In this document: piece by piece, positions 15,900-21,961 of the stretch
Numbering within the stretch: position 1 is the first letter of the stretch
Layout of the letters: each line of letters starts with the position of its first letter
From: Acidithiobacillus ferruginosus
GTDB lineage: Bacteria; Pseudomonadota; Gammaproteobacteria; Acidithiobacillales; Acidithiobacillaceae
DNA: 21,961 bases
Assembly: GCF_018854495.1 (NCBI RefSeq)
Contig: NZ_JABBDR010000212.1
Span: forward strand, 1 to 21,961
Direction of reading: 5' to 3'
Notes under the pieces: generated by a model
Told to the model about the DNA's origin: nothing
The model's input: only the letters and a program-made list of their open reading frames with translations
Database searches by the model: none
Program-made: the position numbers and the translations under genes

Positions 15900-16532
15900 T
15901 CAGGGACGGCTGAGGAGGGTGACTTGATAACCCGCCGCCTCTGTCAGGGCCGGGCTGCTGAGTACAAATGGTACTGGCGTACCCGGAACAAATCCCGCAC
16001 GGGCGGGGAATTCTGCGCTCAGGTATTGCGTCGCGGTAAAATGCAGGTGGGCAATGGGTACGCCATAGACGTTGCTGAGGGTGACTTCAATCACCGGGTA
16101 AGCCTGAACCTGGTTGGCTACATTTTCCATATTGCCGGTGATCCGCGCCAGGTGGTGCGCCACAGGGGTAACCTGGCTGTTGAGAATACGGATGTCTTTG
16201 TTGGGACCCGGCCAGGGAATGGTGATATCCAGTTGCTCAGCGCTACTCAGCAAGAAGCGGCGGACGGGCGCGCTGGTAGCGGCGTAACTGTAACTGCGTG
16301 TCCACCAGAGTATCTGTCCGATCAGCGCGATAACCAGCAGGATGATGGCCAGGATGAGCAGAAACCGACCCAGACGGCGCCCCAGGCTGCTGCCCGCACG
16401 AGCAGTCTCTGCGGCGACATCCACATGAAAAATATGGTGGCAGACGCTGCATTTCACCCGATAATGGTGCTCGCGCAGGGCCTTGTCGTCCGAGATAAAG
16501 GTCGATTCACAGCGGGGGCAGGTAATTTCCAT
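15900..16532 (-). CDS. Zinc-ribbon and DUF3426 membrane protein
   Basis: A 210-residue protein of unknown function with three parts. An N-terminal MJ0042-type zinc ribbon has CPRC (C5, C8) and CSVC (C28, C31). One membrane helix spans about 57-77. A C-terminal extracytoplasmic DUF3426 domain includes ITGNMENVANQVQAYPVIEVTLSN, split here as ITGNMENVANQ then YPVIEVTLSN. ATG 16532 has GGAG seven bases upstream. A much longer open frame to 17252 exists but lies inside prmA and is not used. It begins two bases after the prmA stop and precedes fis, an arrangement known from beta-proteobacteria. A cytoplasmic zinc ribbon joined to a periplasmic domain could suggest a signalling or anchoring role; that is inference. 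Confidence 0.87.
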   Translation of the reverse strand: MEITCPRCESTFISDDKALREHHYRVKCSVCHHIFHVDVAAETARAGSSLGRRLGRFLLILAIILLVIALIGQILWWTRSYSYAATSAPVRRFLLSSAEQLDITIPWPGPNKDIRILNSQVTPVAHHLARITGNMENVANQVQAYPVIEVTLSNVYGVPIAHLHFTATQYLSAEFPARAGFVPGTPVPFVLSSPALTEAAGYQVTLLSRP

Positions 16533-16534
16533 AA

Positions 16535-17413
16535 TCAGACTCCAGTGTTGCGCTGGCCATAGAGGAGTGACCAGTCTTCTTCGTGTTGCGCGACTGCGAG
16601 ATCGAAATAAGGCTCGTAGGCGGCGTGAATCTCCGCTTCCTGATGGTGCAGGATGCCGGATAGCGCGATCCAGCCTCCAGGACGAACGGAATGGGCCAGG
16701 GCGGGCGCGAGGGTCAGAAGGGGGGTCGCTAGAATGTTGGCGACCAGGATGTCGGCCAGGGGCAGCCTGGCGTTTTCCGGCAGCGCGAGCTGCAGGCCGG
16801 CGCTGATGCCGTTGCGTTCTGCATTGGCGGCCGCTACCTGCAGTGCAACGGGGTCGGTATCCACCCCGAATGCCTGGCCGGCGCCCAGCAGCAGCCCGGC
16901 GATGGCCAGAATGCCGGAGCCGCAGCCGTAATCGATAAGGCTTTCGCCTCCGCGGATCTGCGTATCCAGGAAACGCAGGCAGAGCGCCGTGGTGGCGTGG
17001 GCGCCGGTGCCGAAGGCCTGGCCGGGGTCGAGATGCAGCACACGGGGAGCGCTGGCGGGCGCCGCATCCCAACTGGGGGTTACCCAGAGGCGGCCGAAGC
17101 AGCGTGCGGGGAAGGCTGCCTGGGTTGCCGCTACCCAGTCCTGTTCCTCCAGCGCGGTGAAGTGTGCTGCGTATGGCCGCCAGTCGTTGTCTCTGACCAG
17201 ATTTCGCAGGGTTGTTTCGCTGTGGCTGTCCGCAGCAAACAGGGCTTCGCACCGGCTGTTCTGCCAGATATCGCCCTCATCGAACACTGCTTCACTGTCA
17301 TCGCCTTCCAGAAAAGTGACTGCCTCTGCGCCAGCGTCCAGCAATTGCGCCTCGACGGCTGCTGCGGCTGCTGCGGGGACGCGCATGTCGAGCTGCCACC
17401 AGGCGATTTTCAT
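16535..17413 (-). CDS. prmA: Ribosomal protein L11 methyltransferase
   Basis: A 292-residue PrmA, which trimethylates ribosomal protein L11 using S-adenosylmethionine. It begins with the substrate-recognition domain ([10 protein letters not shown], about residues 1-75). The methyltransferase domain has [15 protein letters not shown] (128-142), the AdoMet motif [14 protein letters not shown] (160-173), GVDTDPVAL (183-191) and the NILATPL motif (226-232), where many family members have NI(L/V)AxPL. Length is typical. The ATG overlaps the accC stop as ATGA, so the two genes are translationally coupled. Association of prmA with accB-accC is common in proteobacteria. Confidence 0.95.
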   Translation of the reverse strand: MKIAWWQLDMRVPAAAAAAVEAQLLDAGAEAVTFLEGDDSEAVFDEGDIWQNSRCEALFAADSHSETTLRNLVRDNDWRPYAAHFTALEEQDWVAATQAAFPARCFGRLWVTPSWDAAPASAPRVLHLDPGQAFGTGAHATTALCLRFLDTQIRGGESLIDYGCGSGILAIAGLLLGAGQAFGVDTDPVALQVAAANAERNGISAGLQLALPENARLPLADILVANILATPLLTLAPALAHSVRPGGWIALSGILHHQEAEIHAAYEPYFDLAVAQHEEDWSLLYGQRNTGV

Positions 17414-18756
17414 AGGGCGAGCAAGGCCTCCAGATAGTGGATATGCACACCGCCCGTGGCGTATTGCGCTTCTTCCAGTACCCGCCGATGCAGGGGAATG
17501 TTGGTTTGAATACCCTCAATGGTGGTCTCGCGCAGGGCGCTGCGCATGCGCATGTTGGCTTCCTCGCGGTCACCCCCGAAGGCGATGATTTTACCGATCA
17601 TGGAGTCATAGAAGGGTGGTACCCGATAACCCGCATAAATATGACTGTCGACGCGGATGCCCGGCCCGCCGGGGGGGTGCCAAGCGGTAATCTGTCCCGG
17701 TGAGGGTACGAAGCGCTCCGGGTCTTCGGCATTGATGCGGCATTCGATGGCGTGACCGCTGAGTACCACGTCCTCCTGCCGAATCCCGAGAGGCAGTCCC
17801 GCCGCAATGCGAATTTGCGCCTTGACGATGTCGATGCCGGTAATCAGCTCCGTGACCGGGTGCTCGACCTGCACCCGTGTATTCATTTCAATGAAATAGA
17901 AGGTCTGGTTTTGCGGATCGTAAAGAAACTCGATGGTGCCGGCGCCACGGTAGCCCATATCTTCACAGGCTTTGGCCACGGATGCACCGATTTCAGCGCG
18001 CTGCGCGGCACTGACGCCTGGGGCGGGCGCTTCTTCAATGACTTTTTGATGGCGGCGCTGCACCGAGCAGTCCCGCTCACCCAGGTGAATGCAATGACCC
18101 TGGGTGTCACACAGTATCTGAAATTCGATGTGGCGCGGCGTTTCGAGAAATTTTTCCATATAGAGGGTCGGGTTGCCGAAAGCCTTGGCGGCCTCCGCGC
18201 GGGTCAGGCTCGCGGCGTTGACGAGGTGTGCTTCGGTGTGTACGACCCGCATGCCGCGCCCGCCGCCGCCGCCGGCCGCCTTGAGAATGACGGGATAACC
18301 GATTTCCCGGGCGAGGGCTTTGAGGGCCTCGTTATCGTCGGGTAGCGGTCCATCGGAACCCGGCACACAGGGTACGCCAGCCTTCTTCATCGCGGCCTTG
18401 GCGGCGATTTTGTCGCCCATCTGACGGATGGTTTCCGCGCGCGGCCCGATGAAGGTAAACCCGCTGTTTTCGACCCGTTCGGCGAAGTCGGCATTTTCGG
18501 AAAGAAATCCGTAGCCGGGATGAATCGCTTCGGCGTCGGTCACCTCGGCGGCGGCAATCACGGCGGGGATGTTGAGATAACTTTTATCGCTCGGCGCTGG
18601 GCCGATGCACACCGACTCGTCGGCCAGCTTGACGTGGAGAAGATCGCGATCTGGTTCCGAGTGGACGGCGACGGTACGAATGCCCAGTTCGCGGCAGGCG
18701 CGCTGAATCCGAAGGGCGATCTCGCCGCGGTTGGCGATAAGGATTTTCTCGAACAT
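17410..18756 (-). CDS. accC: Acetyl-CoA carboxylase, biotin carboxylase subunit
   Basis: A 448-residue biotin carboxylase that carboxylates the biotin on AccB with ATP and bicarbonate, the first half-reaction of fatty-acid synthesis. It starts [16 protein letters not shown]. It shows [10 protein letters not shown] (79-88), the ATP-grasp glycine loop [10 protein letters not shown] (161-170) after K159, the [15 protein letters not shown] segment (224-238), and the [16 protein letters not shown] catalytic region (288-303, with E290, N292, R294). The frame extends 19 codons upstream, but ATG 18756 matches the family start and follows the accB stop by one base. Length equals that of E. coli AccC (449). 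Confidence 0.97.
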   Translation of the reverse strand: MFEKILIANRGEIALRIQRACRELGIRTVAVHSEPDRDLLHVKLADESVCIGPAPSDKSYLNIPAVIAAAEVTDAEAIHPGYGFLSENADFAERVENSGFTFIGPRAETIRQMGDKIAAKAAMKKAGVPCVPGSDGPLPDDNEALKALAREIGYPVILKAAGGGGGRGMRVVHTEAHLVNAASLTRAEAAKAFGNPTLYMEKFLETPRHIEFQILCDTQGHCIHLGERDCSVQRRHQKVIEEAPAPGVSAAQRAEIGASVAKACEDMGYRGAGTIEFLYDPQNQTFYFIEMNTRVQVEHPVTELITGIDIVKAQIRIAAGLPLGIRQEDVVLSGHAIECRINAEDPERFVPSPGQITAWHPPGGPGIRVDSHIYAGYRVPPFYDSMIGKIIAFGGDREEANMRMRSALRETTIEGIQTNIPLHRRVLEEAQYATGGVHIHYLEALLAL

Positions 18757-18757
18757 T

Positions 18758-19228
18758 TCAATCCCCGGGTGCGATGATGAACAGGGGTTCACCGTATTCG
18801 ACGGGCTGACCATTGCCGGCGAGAACCTTGATCACTTTTCCGGAGACGTCGGCTTCAATTTCGTTCAGCAGCTTCATGGCTTCGATGATGCACAGAGTCT
18901 GGCCGGCCTTCACCATGCTGCCTTCTTCCACGAAGGGTGCGGATTCCGGAGAGGATGCGCGATAAAAGGTCCCAACCATGGGGGATTTGATCATATAGCC
19001 CTGGGGCGGCATTTCGACCGCTGCCGCGGGGGGAGGCGCCGCCCCCACGACGGTGGGCGTAGTCGGCATCGCTGGCGCGGGCTGGGGGTAGGTGATGGCC
19101 GGTGCCGGATGAGCGGGAGCGGTGTGCCGCGTGATCCGGACTTTGCTGTCGCCCTCCACCACTTCTATTTCATCGATGGCGCTCTTTTCCAGCAGTTCGG
19201 CCAGGCGACGGATGAATTGGATATCCAT
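18758..19228 (-). CDS. accB: Biotin carboxyl carrier protein of acetyl-CoA carboxylase
   Basis: A 156-residue biotin carboxyl carrier protein. The N-terminus [20 protein letters not shown] is typical. An alanine/proline-rich flexible linker covers about residues 36-75, and the biotinyl domain follows (about 78-154). The modified lysine is K119 in the conserved EAMKL motif, and the protruding thumb lies around [16 protein letters not shown] 19228 has AAGGA at a good distance (about 19235-19239). It lies 19 bases after aroQ and one base before accC, so the three are clearly one operon. Fused aroQ-accB-accC order is widespread in proteobacteria. Confidence 0.96.
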   Translation of the reverse strand: MDIQFIRRLAELLEKSAIDEIEVVEGDSKVRITRHTAPAHPAPAITYPQPAPAMPTTPTVVGAAPPPAAAVEMPPQGYMIKSPMVGTFYRASSPESAPFVEEGSMVKAGQTLCIIEAMKLLNEIEADVSGKVIKVLAGNGQPVEYGEPLFIIAPGD

Positions 19229-19247
19229 GCTCTTTCCTTGGTGTCAG

Positions 19248-19709
19248 TTATGGGTTATGGCGTTTCATGCGCCGATGAATGGCATCCAGCGCCAGGAAGT
19301 ATCCATCCGCACCCAGTCCCGCGATGACGCCCTGGGCGAGTTCGGAGAAGTAGGAGTGACGGCGGAAGGGTTCCCGACCATGAATATTGGATAAATGTAC
19401 TTCGATAAACGGAATCTGGACGGCAGCCAGGGCATCACGCAGGGCAACGCTGGTGTGGGTGAACGCCGCAGGGTTGATGATGATGTCGGTGACGCCCAGG
19501 GGAAGGGCCTCCTGGACCGCATCGATCAGTACATGCTCGGCGTTACTCTGCAGACTGTGCAGTCGCCAGCCCCAGCCCTGCGCGAGTGTCTGCATCCCGG
19601 CATTGATCTCGGCGAGGGTGGTCTGCCCGTAATGGCCGGGCTCACGACTGCCCAGCAGATTCAGATTCGGGCCATGCAGTACAAGGACATGAGGAGAGGA
19701 TGCAGCCAT
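19248..19709 (-). CDS. aroQ: Type II 3-dehydroquinate dehydratase
   Basis: A 153-residue type II dehydroquinase that converts 3-dehydroquinate to 3-dehydroshikimate, the step just before AroE. Motifs are [17 protein letters not shown] (12-28, catalytic Y27), [17 protein letters not shown] (78-94) and [18 protein letters not shown] (103-120, catalytic H110). ATG 19709 fits the family start; the ribosome-binding site is weak. It is the first gene of the minus-strand operon. A TATACT-like -10 element (19733-19728 on the minus strand) lies upstream but without a convincing -35, so the promoter is uncertain. Confidence 0.95.
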   Translation of the reverse strand: MAASSPHVLVLHGPNLNLLGSREPGHYGQTTLAEINAGMQTLAQGWGWRLHSLQSNAEHVLIDAVQEALPLGVTDIIINPAAFTHTSVALRDALAAVQIPFIEVHLSNIHGREPFRRHSYFSELAQGVIAGLGADGYFLALDAIHRRMKRHNP

Positions 19710-19876
19710 AGATCCCGCGTAACACGAAGTATATCCGCGAAGTCTGCCCCAAATGGCCGGATAAATCTAGGTCATCCGTGCCGGAGGCGGGTGCCGCGAC
19801 ACGCCATGGACGCGGGTTCGCCTACGGATTGAGCATGGAAATCCCGGTGAACGATCAGGATGGTTGCACATGGCCG

Positions 19877-20254
19877 CTAATTGGTAACCGGCAGGACCGA
19901 TTCCCGGCGGATGCTTTTCCTGCCAGCGTCTTCGCTGTTCCAGCGCCGAGCCAGGGTATCCAGTGCATCCAGCACTTCCCGTAGTTCCAGTCCGCGCGGC
20001 GTCAGGCCATAGGTCACTTCCGGAGGAATGCTGGGACGATACACCCTGAATACCACTCCGGCCTCCTCCAGGGTGCGCAAACGCTCCGTCAGCATCCGTG
20101 ACGAAATGCCGCGCACTTCCCGCTTGAGCATCCCGAAACGGGTGGGACCGCGTTGTCTCAGCGTCCAGAGGATGTATGTGGTCCATGGCCCCATCAGCAA
20201 GCGGAGCAGTGCATCCATGGGGCAAGTCGTTTCCTGTTTGGTTTGGCTGTTCAT
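19877..20254 (-). CDS. HxlR-family transcriptional regulator
   Basis: A 125-residue winged-helix regulator of the HxlR/MarR-like family. The N-terminus carries the conserved CPMDALLRLLMGPWTTYIL pattern (11-29) with a single cysteine, C11, at the position used for redox or electrophile sensing in relatives such as YodB. The recognition region includes RFGMLKREVRGISSRMLTERL (39-59), given here as RFGMLKREVRG then ISSRMLTERL. The wing follows, with YGLTPRGLEL (82-91). ATG 20254 is the natural start. The gene is divergent from the ferritin-like gene across 339 bases, and such regulators often control the divergent neighbour. A weak promoter, TTGGCT-N19-TAGTAT (20315-20285, minus), may drive it. 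The inducer is unknown. Confidence 0.9.
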   Translation of the reverse strand: MNSQTKQETTCPMDALLRLLMGPWTTYILWTLRQRGPTRFGMLKREVRGISSRMLTERLRTLEEAGVVFRVYRPSIPPEVTYGLTPRGLELREVLDALDTLARRWNSEDAGRKSIRRESVLPVTN

Positions 20255-20434
20255 GGTTACTCAATCGTACCGGATCTACAAAACATACTAAAATTATCCC
20301 GTTATGAACAGCCAATGCAGGGCGCCACAAGGCATACCTGCCGAGCAGGAATCTGGTGCTGATCTTGGCCGGTCTTCAGGACCGTTGGCGCGTACCCGGG
20401 CATACCTTGTCCGTGATTCGCCCGATGCCGGGAT

Positions 20435-20462
20435 TTGTCGTAAAATGCCCAGCATATATTTT
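20435..20462 (+). promoter_or_regulatory. Putative promoter of the ferritin-like gene
   Basis: TTGTCG (20435-20440) and TATTTT (20457-20462) are 16 bases apart in an AT-rich island surrounded by GC-rich sequence. TATATT at 20455-20460 is an alternative -10 with poor spacing. The two arms of a 9-bp inverted repeat overlap both promoter elements, which suggests repression or regulated access. This is prediction from sequence only. Confidence 0.4.
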
Positions 20463-20466
20463 ACGA
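20438..20466. promoter_or_regulatory. Perfect 9-bp inverted repeat, likely operator
   Basis: TCGTAAAAT (20438-20446) and ATTTTACGA (20458-20466) are exact reverse complements separated by 11 bases, so arm centres are 20 bp apart, close to two helical turns. That geometry suits a dimeric helix-turn-helix regulator. AT-rich arms and no following T-run make a terminator unlikely. The divergent HxlR protein is the obvious candidate binder, but nothing in the sequence proves it. Confidence 0.5.
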
Positions 20467-20593
20467 AGCCTCACGGTGTTGTCACAAGGCTTTGTGGGGG
20501 TGTCGGCGCGCGACTTTCGTCTGGTGGGCGGAAGGGGGCTGAGGTGCCCCGGCACCCGTTATCGAGAACGCCAGAGAGAGAGGTTGGTTCGCC

Positions 20594-21451
20594 ATGTTAT
20601 ACCCTGAGTTGTTCAAATCGCTGGAGGCCGCGCGCTGGAACATGGCCACGGACATCCCCTGGGAGCAGTTTGACCGTAACCTGGTCAGTGATGAGCAGTT
20701 GCGCACGATCAAGATGAATGCGGTCACCGAGTGGTCGGCACTCCCGGCAACGGAGATGTTTCTCCGCGACAACCGGAGCGACTCCGATTTCTCGGCCTTC
20801 ATGTCCATCTGGTTCTACGAAGAGCAGAAGCACGCTCTGGTACTTATGGAATACCTGCGCCGCTTCGCACCGGAATATCTGCCGACGGAAGATGAATTGC
20901 ACAATGTGCGCTTTGAATTTGATCCGGCGCCAGCAATGGAAACCCTCATGCTGCATTTTTGCGGCGAAATCCGCCTGACACACTGGTACAAATGCGCGGC
21001 GCAGTGGCATAGCGAGCCGGTGATCCGCTCGATTTACGAGGTGCTATCCAAGGACGAGGCGCGGCACGCTGGTGTTTATCTGAAATATATGCGGCGCGCC
21101 ATTGATCGCCTCGGGGACAGCGCGCGTCTGGCTTTTGCCAAGATCGGTGTACTCATGGCCAATACCAAGACGGCGAAGGCATTGCATCCCACCAATCTCC
21201 ATGTGAACAAGGCGATGTATCCCGAGGACAGTGTGCAGAGTCATCTGCCGGATCCGGGTTGGCTGGAGCAATGGCTGGATACCCAGATCCATTTCGACGC
21301 GATCTGGGAGGGCAAGGTGGTCAATGGCATTTTGCGCAATCTTTCTGCTTTGCTCGAAACGCCCATTCAGAGCGTCAGGGACCTCAGTCGTTACCGCAAA
21401 GTGATGAGCGCCGCCGACCATGATGCTTCCGGGCATCTGGTGGCGGGCTGA
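20594..21451 (+). CDS. Ferritin-like diiron-carboxylate protein, possibly oxidase/desaturase-like
   Basis: A 285-residue, mostly helical protein that I cannot name. It carries the ligand pattern of a four-helix diiron bundle. Likely ligands are E46 (or E54) in the first helix, E77xxH80 in FYEEQKH, E125 in FCGEIRLTHWY and E155xxH158 in KDEARH. The E/ExxH/E/ExxH order, with spacings of about 31, 48 and 30, resembles acyl-ACP desaturases and related ferritin-like oxidases. The repeated aromatic residues near the site also fit oxygen chemistry. No signal peptide or membrane helix is seen. The last 60 residues lie outside the bundle. ATG 20594 follows GAGAGG with 10-base spacing. Role as desaturase, oxygenase or iron/peroxide protein is undecided. 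Confidence 0.8.
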   Translation: MLYPELFKSLEAARWNMATDIPWEQFDRNLVSDEQLRTIKMNAVTEWSALPATEMFLRDNRSDSDFSAFMSIWFYEEQKHALVLMEYLRRFAPEYLPTEDELHNVRFEFDPAPAMETLMLHFCGEIRLTHWYKCAAQWHSEPVIRSIYEVLSKDEARHAGVYLKYMRRAIDRLGDSARLAFAKIGVLMANTKTAKALHPTNLHVNKAMYPEDSVQSHLPDPGWLEQWLDTQIHFDAIWEGKVVNGILRNLSALLETPIQSVRDLSRYRKVMSAADHDASGHLVAG

Positions 21452-21510
21452 TCGCGCCGTAACGGTTCGTCATGGGCACGGTAGCGGCGTGATGGCAGGC
21501 AGACACAGCC

Positions 21511-21541
21511 CCCCTGGGCGGGAAACGTGGCCGCCCCGGGG
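21511..21541. terminator. GC-rich hairpin between convergent genes
   Basis: CCCC-T-GGGCGG (21511-21521) pairs with CCGCCC-C-GGGG (21531-21541) around a 9-base loop, giving an 11-position stem with one mismatch. It sits in the 121-base gap between the convergent ferritin-like gene and ftsZ, where a bidirectional terminator is expected. Neither strand has a T-run after the stem, so intrinsic termination would be weak or factor-assisted. Confidence 0.4.
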
Positions 21542-21572
21542 TGAACGCCTGCGCTGACCCGGCCCTACGCCC

Positions 21573-21961
21573 TTAGTCCGCCTGACGGCGCAGGAAGGCA
21601 GGGATGTCCAGGTCCGCGTAGTTCGGCGTGTGGTTGCCGCCATGGGCGGGCACGCTCGAACCCGTCGGGCGTTCGGTCTGGCGCATACCGGTGGGCTTGT
21701 CGAGGTTGCGCCAGTCTGCCGCCGTGGCCGGGATGGCTGCCGCCCGTGGCCGGATGTTCTCGACCGCCAGCCGCACGGGTTCTCGTTGCAATCCGGTGGC
21801 GACCACCGTAACCCGTAGTTCCCCTTCCAGTTCCGGATCCAGCACGGTGCCGACCTTGACGTTGGCGTCATCTGCCGCATAACCACGGATCAGTTCGCCG
21901 ACTTCTTCGAACTCGCCCAAAGTCAGGTCCATGCCGGCGGTGATGTTGACCAGAATGCCGC
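21573..21961 (-). CDS. ftsZ: Cell division protein FtsZ, C-terminal part (cut by window edge)
   Basis: The last 128 residues of FtsZ, the tubulin-like GTPase that forms the division ring; the GTP-binding half lies beyond the right edge. The visible part begins in the C-terminal subdomain with GILVNITAGMDLTLGEFEEV, then GTVLDPELEGELRVTVVATG. A variable linker of about 50 residues follows, and the conserved C-terminal peptide DIPAFLRRQAD at the very end is the docking site for FtsA, ZipA and ZapD. zapD is also in this window. The stop TAA is at 21575-21573, and the frame is intact. Confidence 0.96.
   Translation of the reverse strand, partial: GILVNITAGMDLTLGEFEEVGELIRGYAADDANVKVGTVLDPELEGELRVTVVATGLQREPVRLAVENIRPRAAAIPATAADWRNLDKPTGMRQTERPTGSSVPAHGGNHTPNYADLDIPAFLRRQAD

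Larger units (their letters stand above)
20255..20593. other. 339-base divergent control region, no gene
   Basis: This is the only gap longer than 300 bases. The left part (20255-20315) is AT-rich and probably holds the HxlR gene promoter. The middle (20435-20466) holds a candidate promoter with a perfect 9-bp inverted repeat for the rightward gene. The right part (about 20469-20593) would be a leader of roughly 125 bases containing small inverted repeats: CACAA-ggct-TTGTG (20483-20496), GGGGC-tgaggt-GCCCC (20535-20550), and the overlapping GGTGCC-cc-GGCACC (20543-20556). I see no convincing coding frame or tRNA-like structure. Confidence 0.6.

Noticed and set aside
16533..17252. 240-codon N-terminal extension of the DUF3426 protein
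   Set aside because: The extension lies inside prmA in another frame. The true start is the ATG just before the CPRC zinc ribbon, with a good ribosome-binding site.
1..21961. CRISPR arrays, insertion sequences, tRNA or prophage genes
   Set aside because: I saw no regularly spaced repeats, transposase motifs, terminal inverted repeats or cloverleaf-like segments on either strand.

Overview
The window is a dense, high-GC (about 60% by eye) chromosomal segment from a Gram-negative proteobacterium. A Calvin-cycle-type fructose-1,6-bisphosphatase, a type IV pilus cluster, the accB-accC-prmA-DUF3426-fis gene order and a ferrochelatase/SlyD pair fit an autotrophic member of the Acidithiobacillus group. 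That placement is inference: no rRNA or other decisive marker is present. I recognise 26 protein genes, two of them cut by the window edges. I see no tRNA, rRNA, CRISPR array, insertion sequence or phage gene.

Layout. Positions 1-1115 (minus strand) hold the 23S rRNA methyltransferase gene rlmJ followed by a truncated unknown gene. Positions 1207-12432 form a long, tightly packed plus-strand run: a glutathione S-transferase-like protein, exonuclease III (xth), ferrochelatase (hemH), a SlyD-type isomerase, anhydro-MurNAc kinase (anmK), shikimate dehydrogenase (aroE), then pilB-pilS-pilR-pilD and coaE. The plus strand continues with zapD, fbp, sspB and a secreted lytic transglycosylase up to 15665. 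The minus strand from 19709 down to 15647 is the operon aroQ-accB-accC-prmA-DUF3426-fis. It converges on the transglycosylase gene with a 19-base overlap of coding sequence. Last come an HxlR-type regulator (minus), a divergent ferritin-like diiron protein (plus) behind a 339-base control region, and the 3' end of ftsZ (minus).

How the genes fit together. Most genes are housekeeping: shikimate pathway (aroE, aroQ), fatty-acid initiation (accB, accC), haem (hemH), coenzyme A (coaE), division (zapD, ftsZ), DNA repair (xth), proteolysis tuning (sspB) and ribosome modification (rlmJ, prmA). The lytic transglycosylase makes 1,6-anhydro-MurNAc products and AnmK recycles them. PilB is the pilus assembly motor, PilD processes prepilins, and PilS/PilR control pilin expression through sigma-54. 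pilC, normally between pilB and pilD, is absent here.

The least ordinary region is 19877-21451. There a one-cysteine HxlR regulator sits beside an uncharacterised four-helix diiron protein. The diiron gene's putative promoter carries a perfect 9-bp inverted repeat with arm centres 20 bp apart, and its long predicted leader contains several small hairpins. I saw no clear novel multi-gene system, but this locus is the best candidate for undescribed biology.
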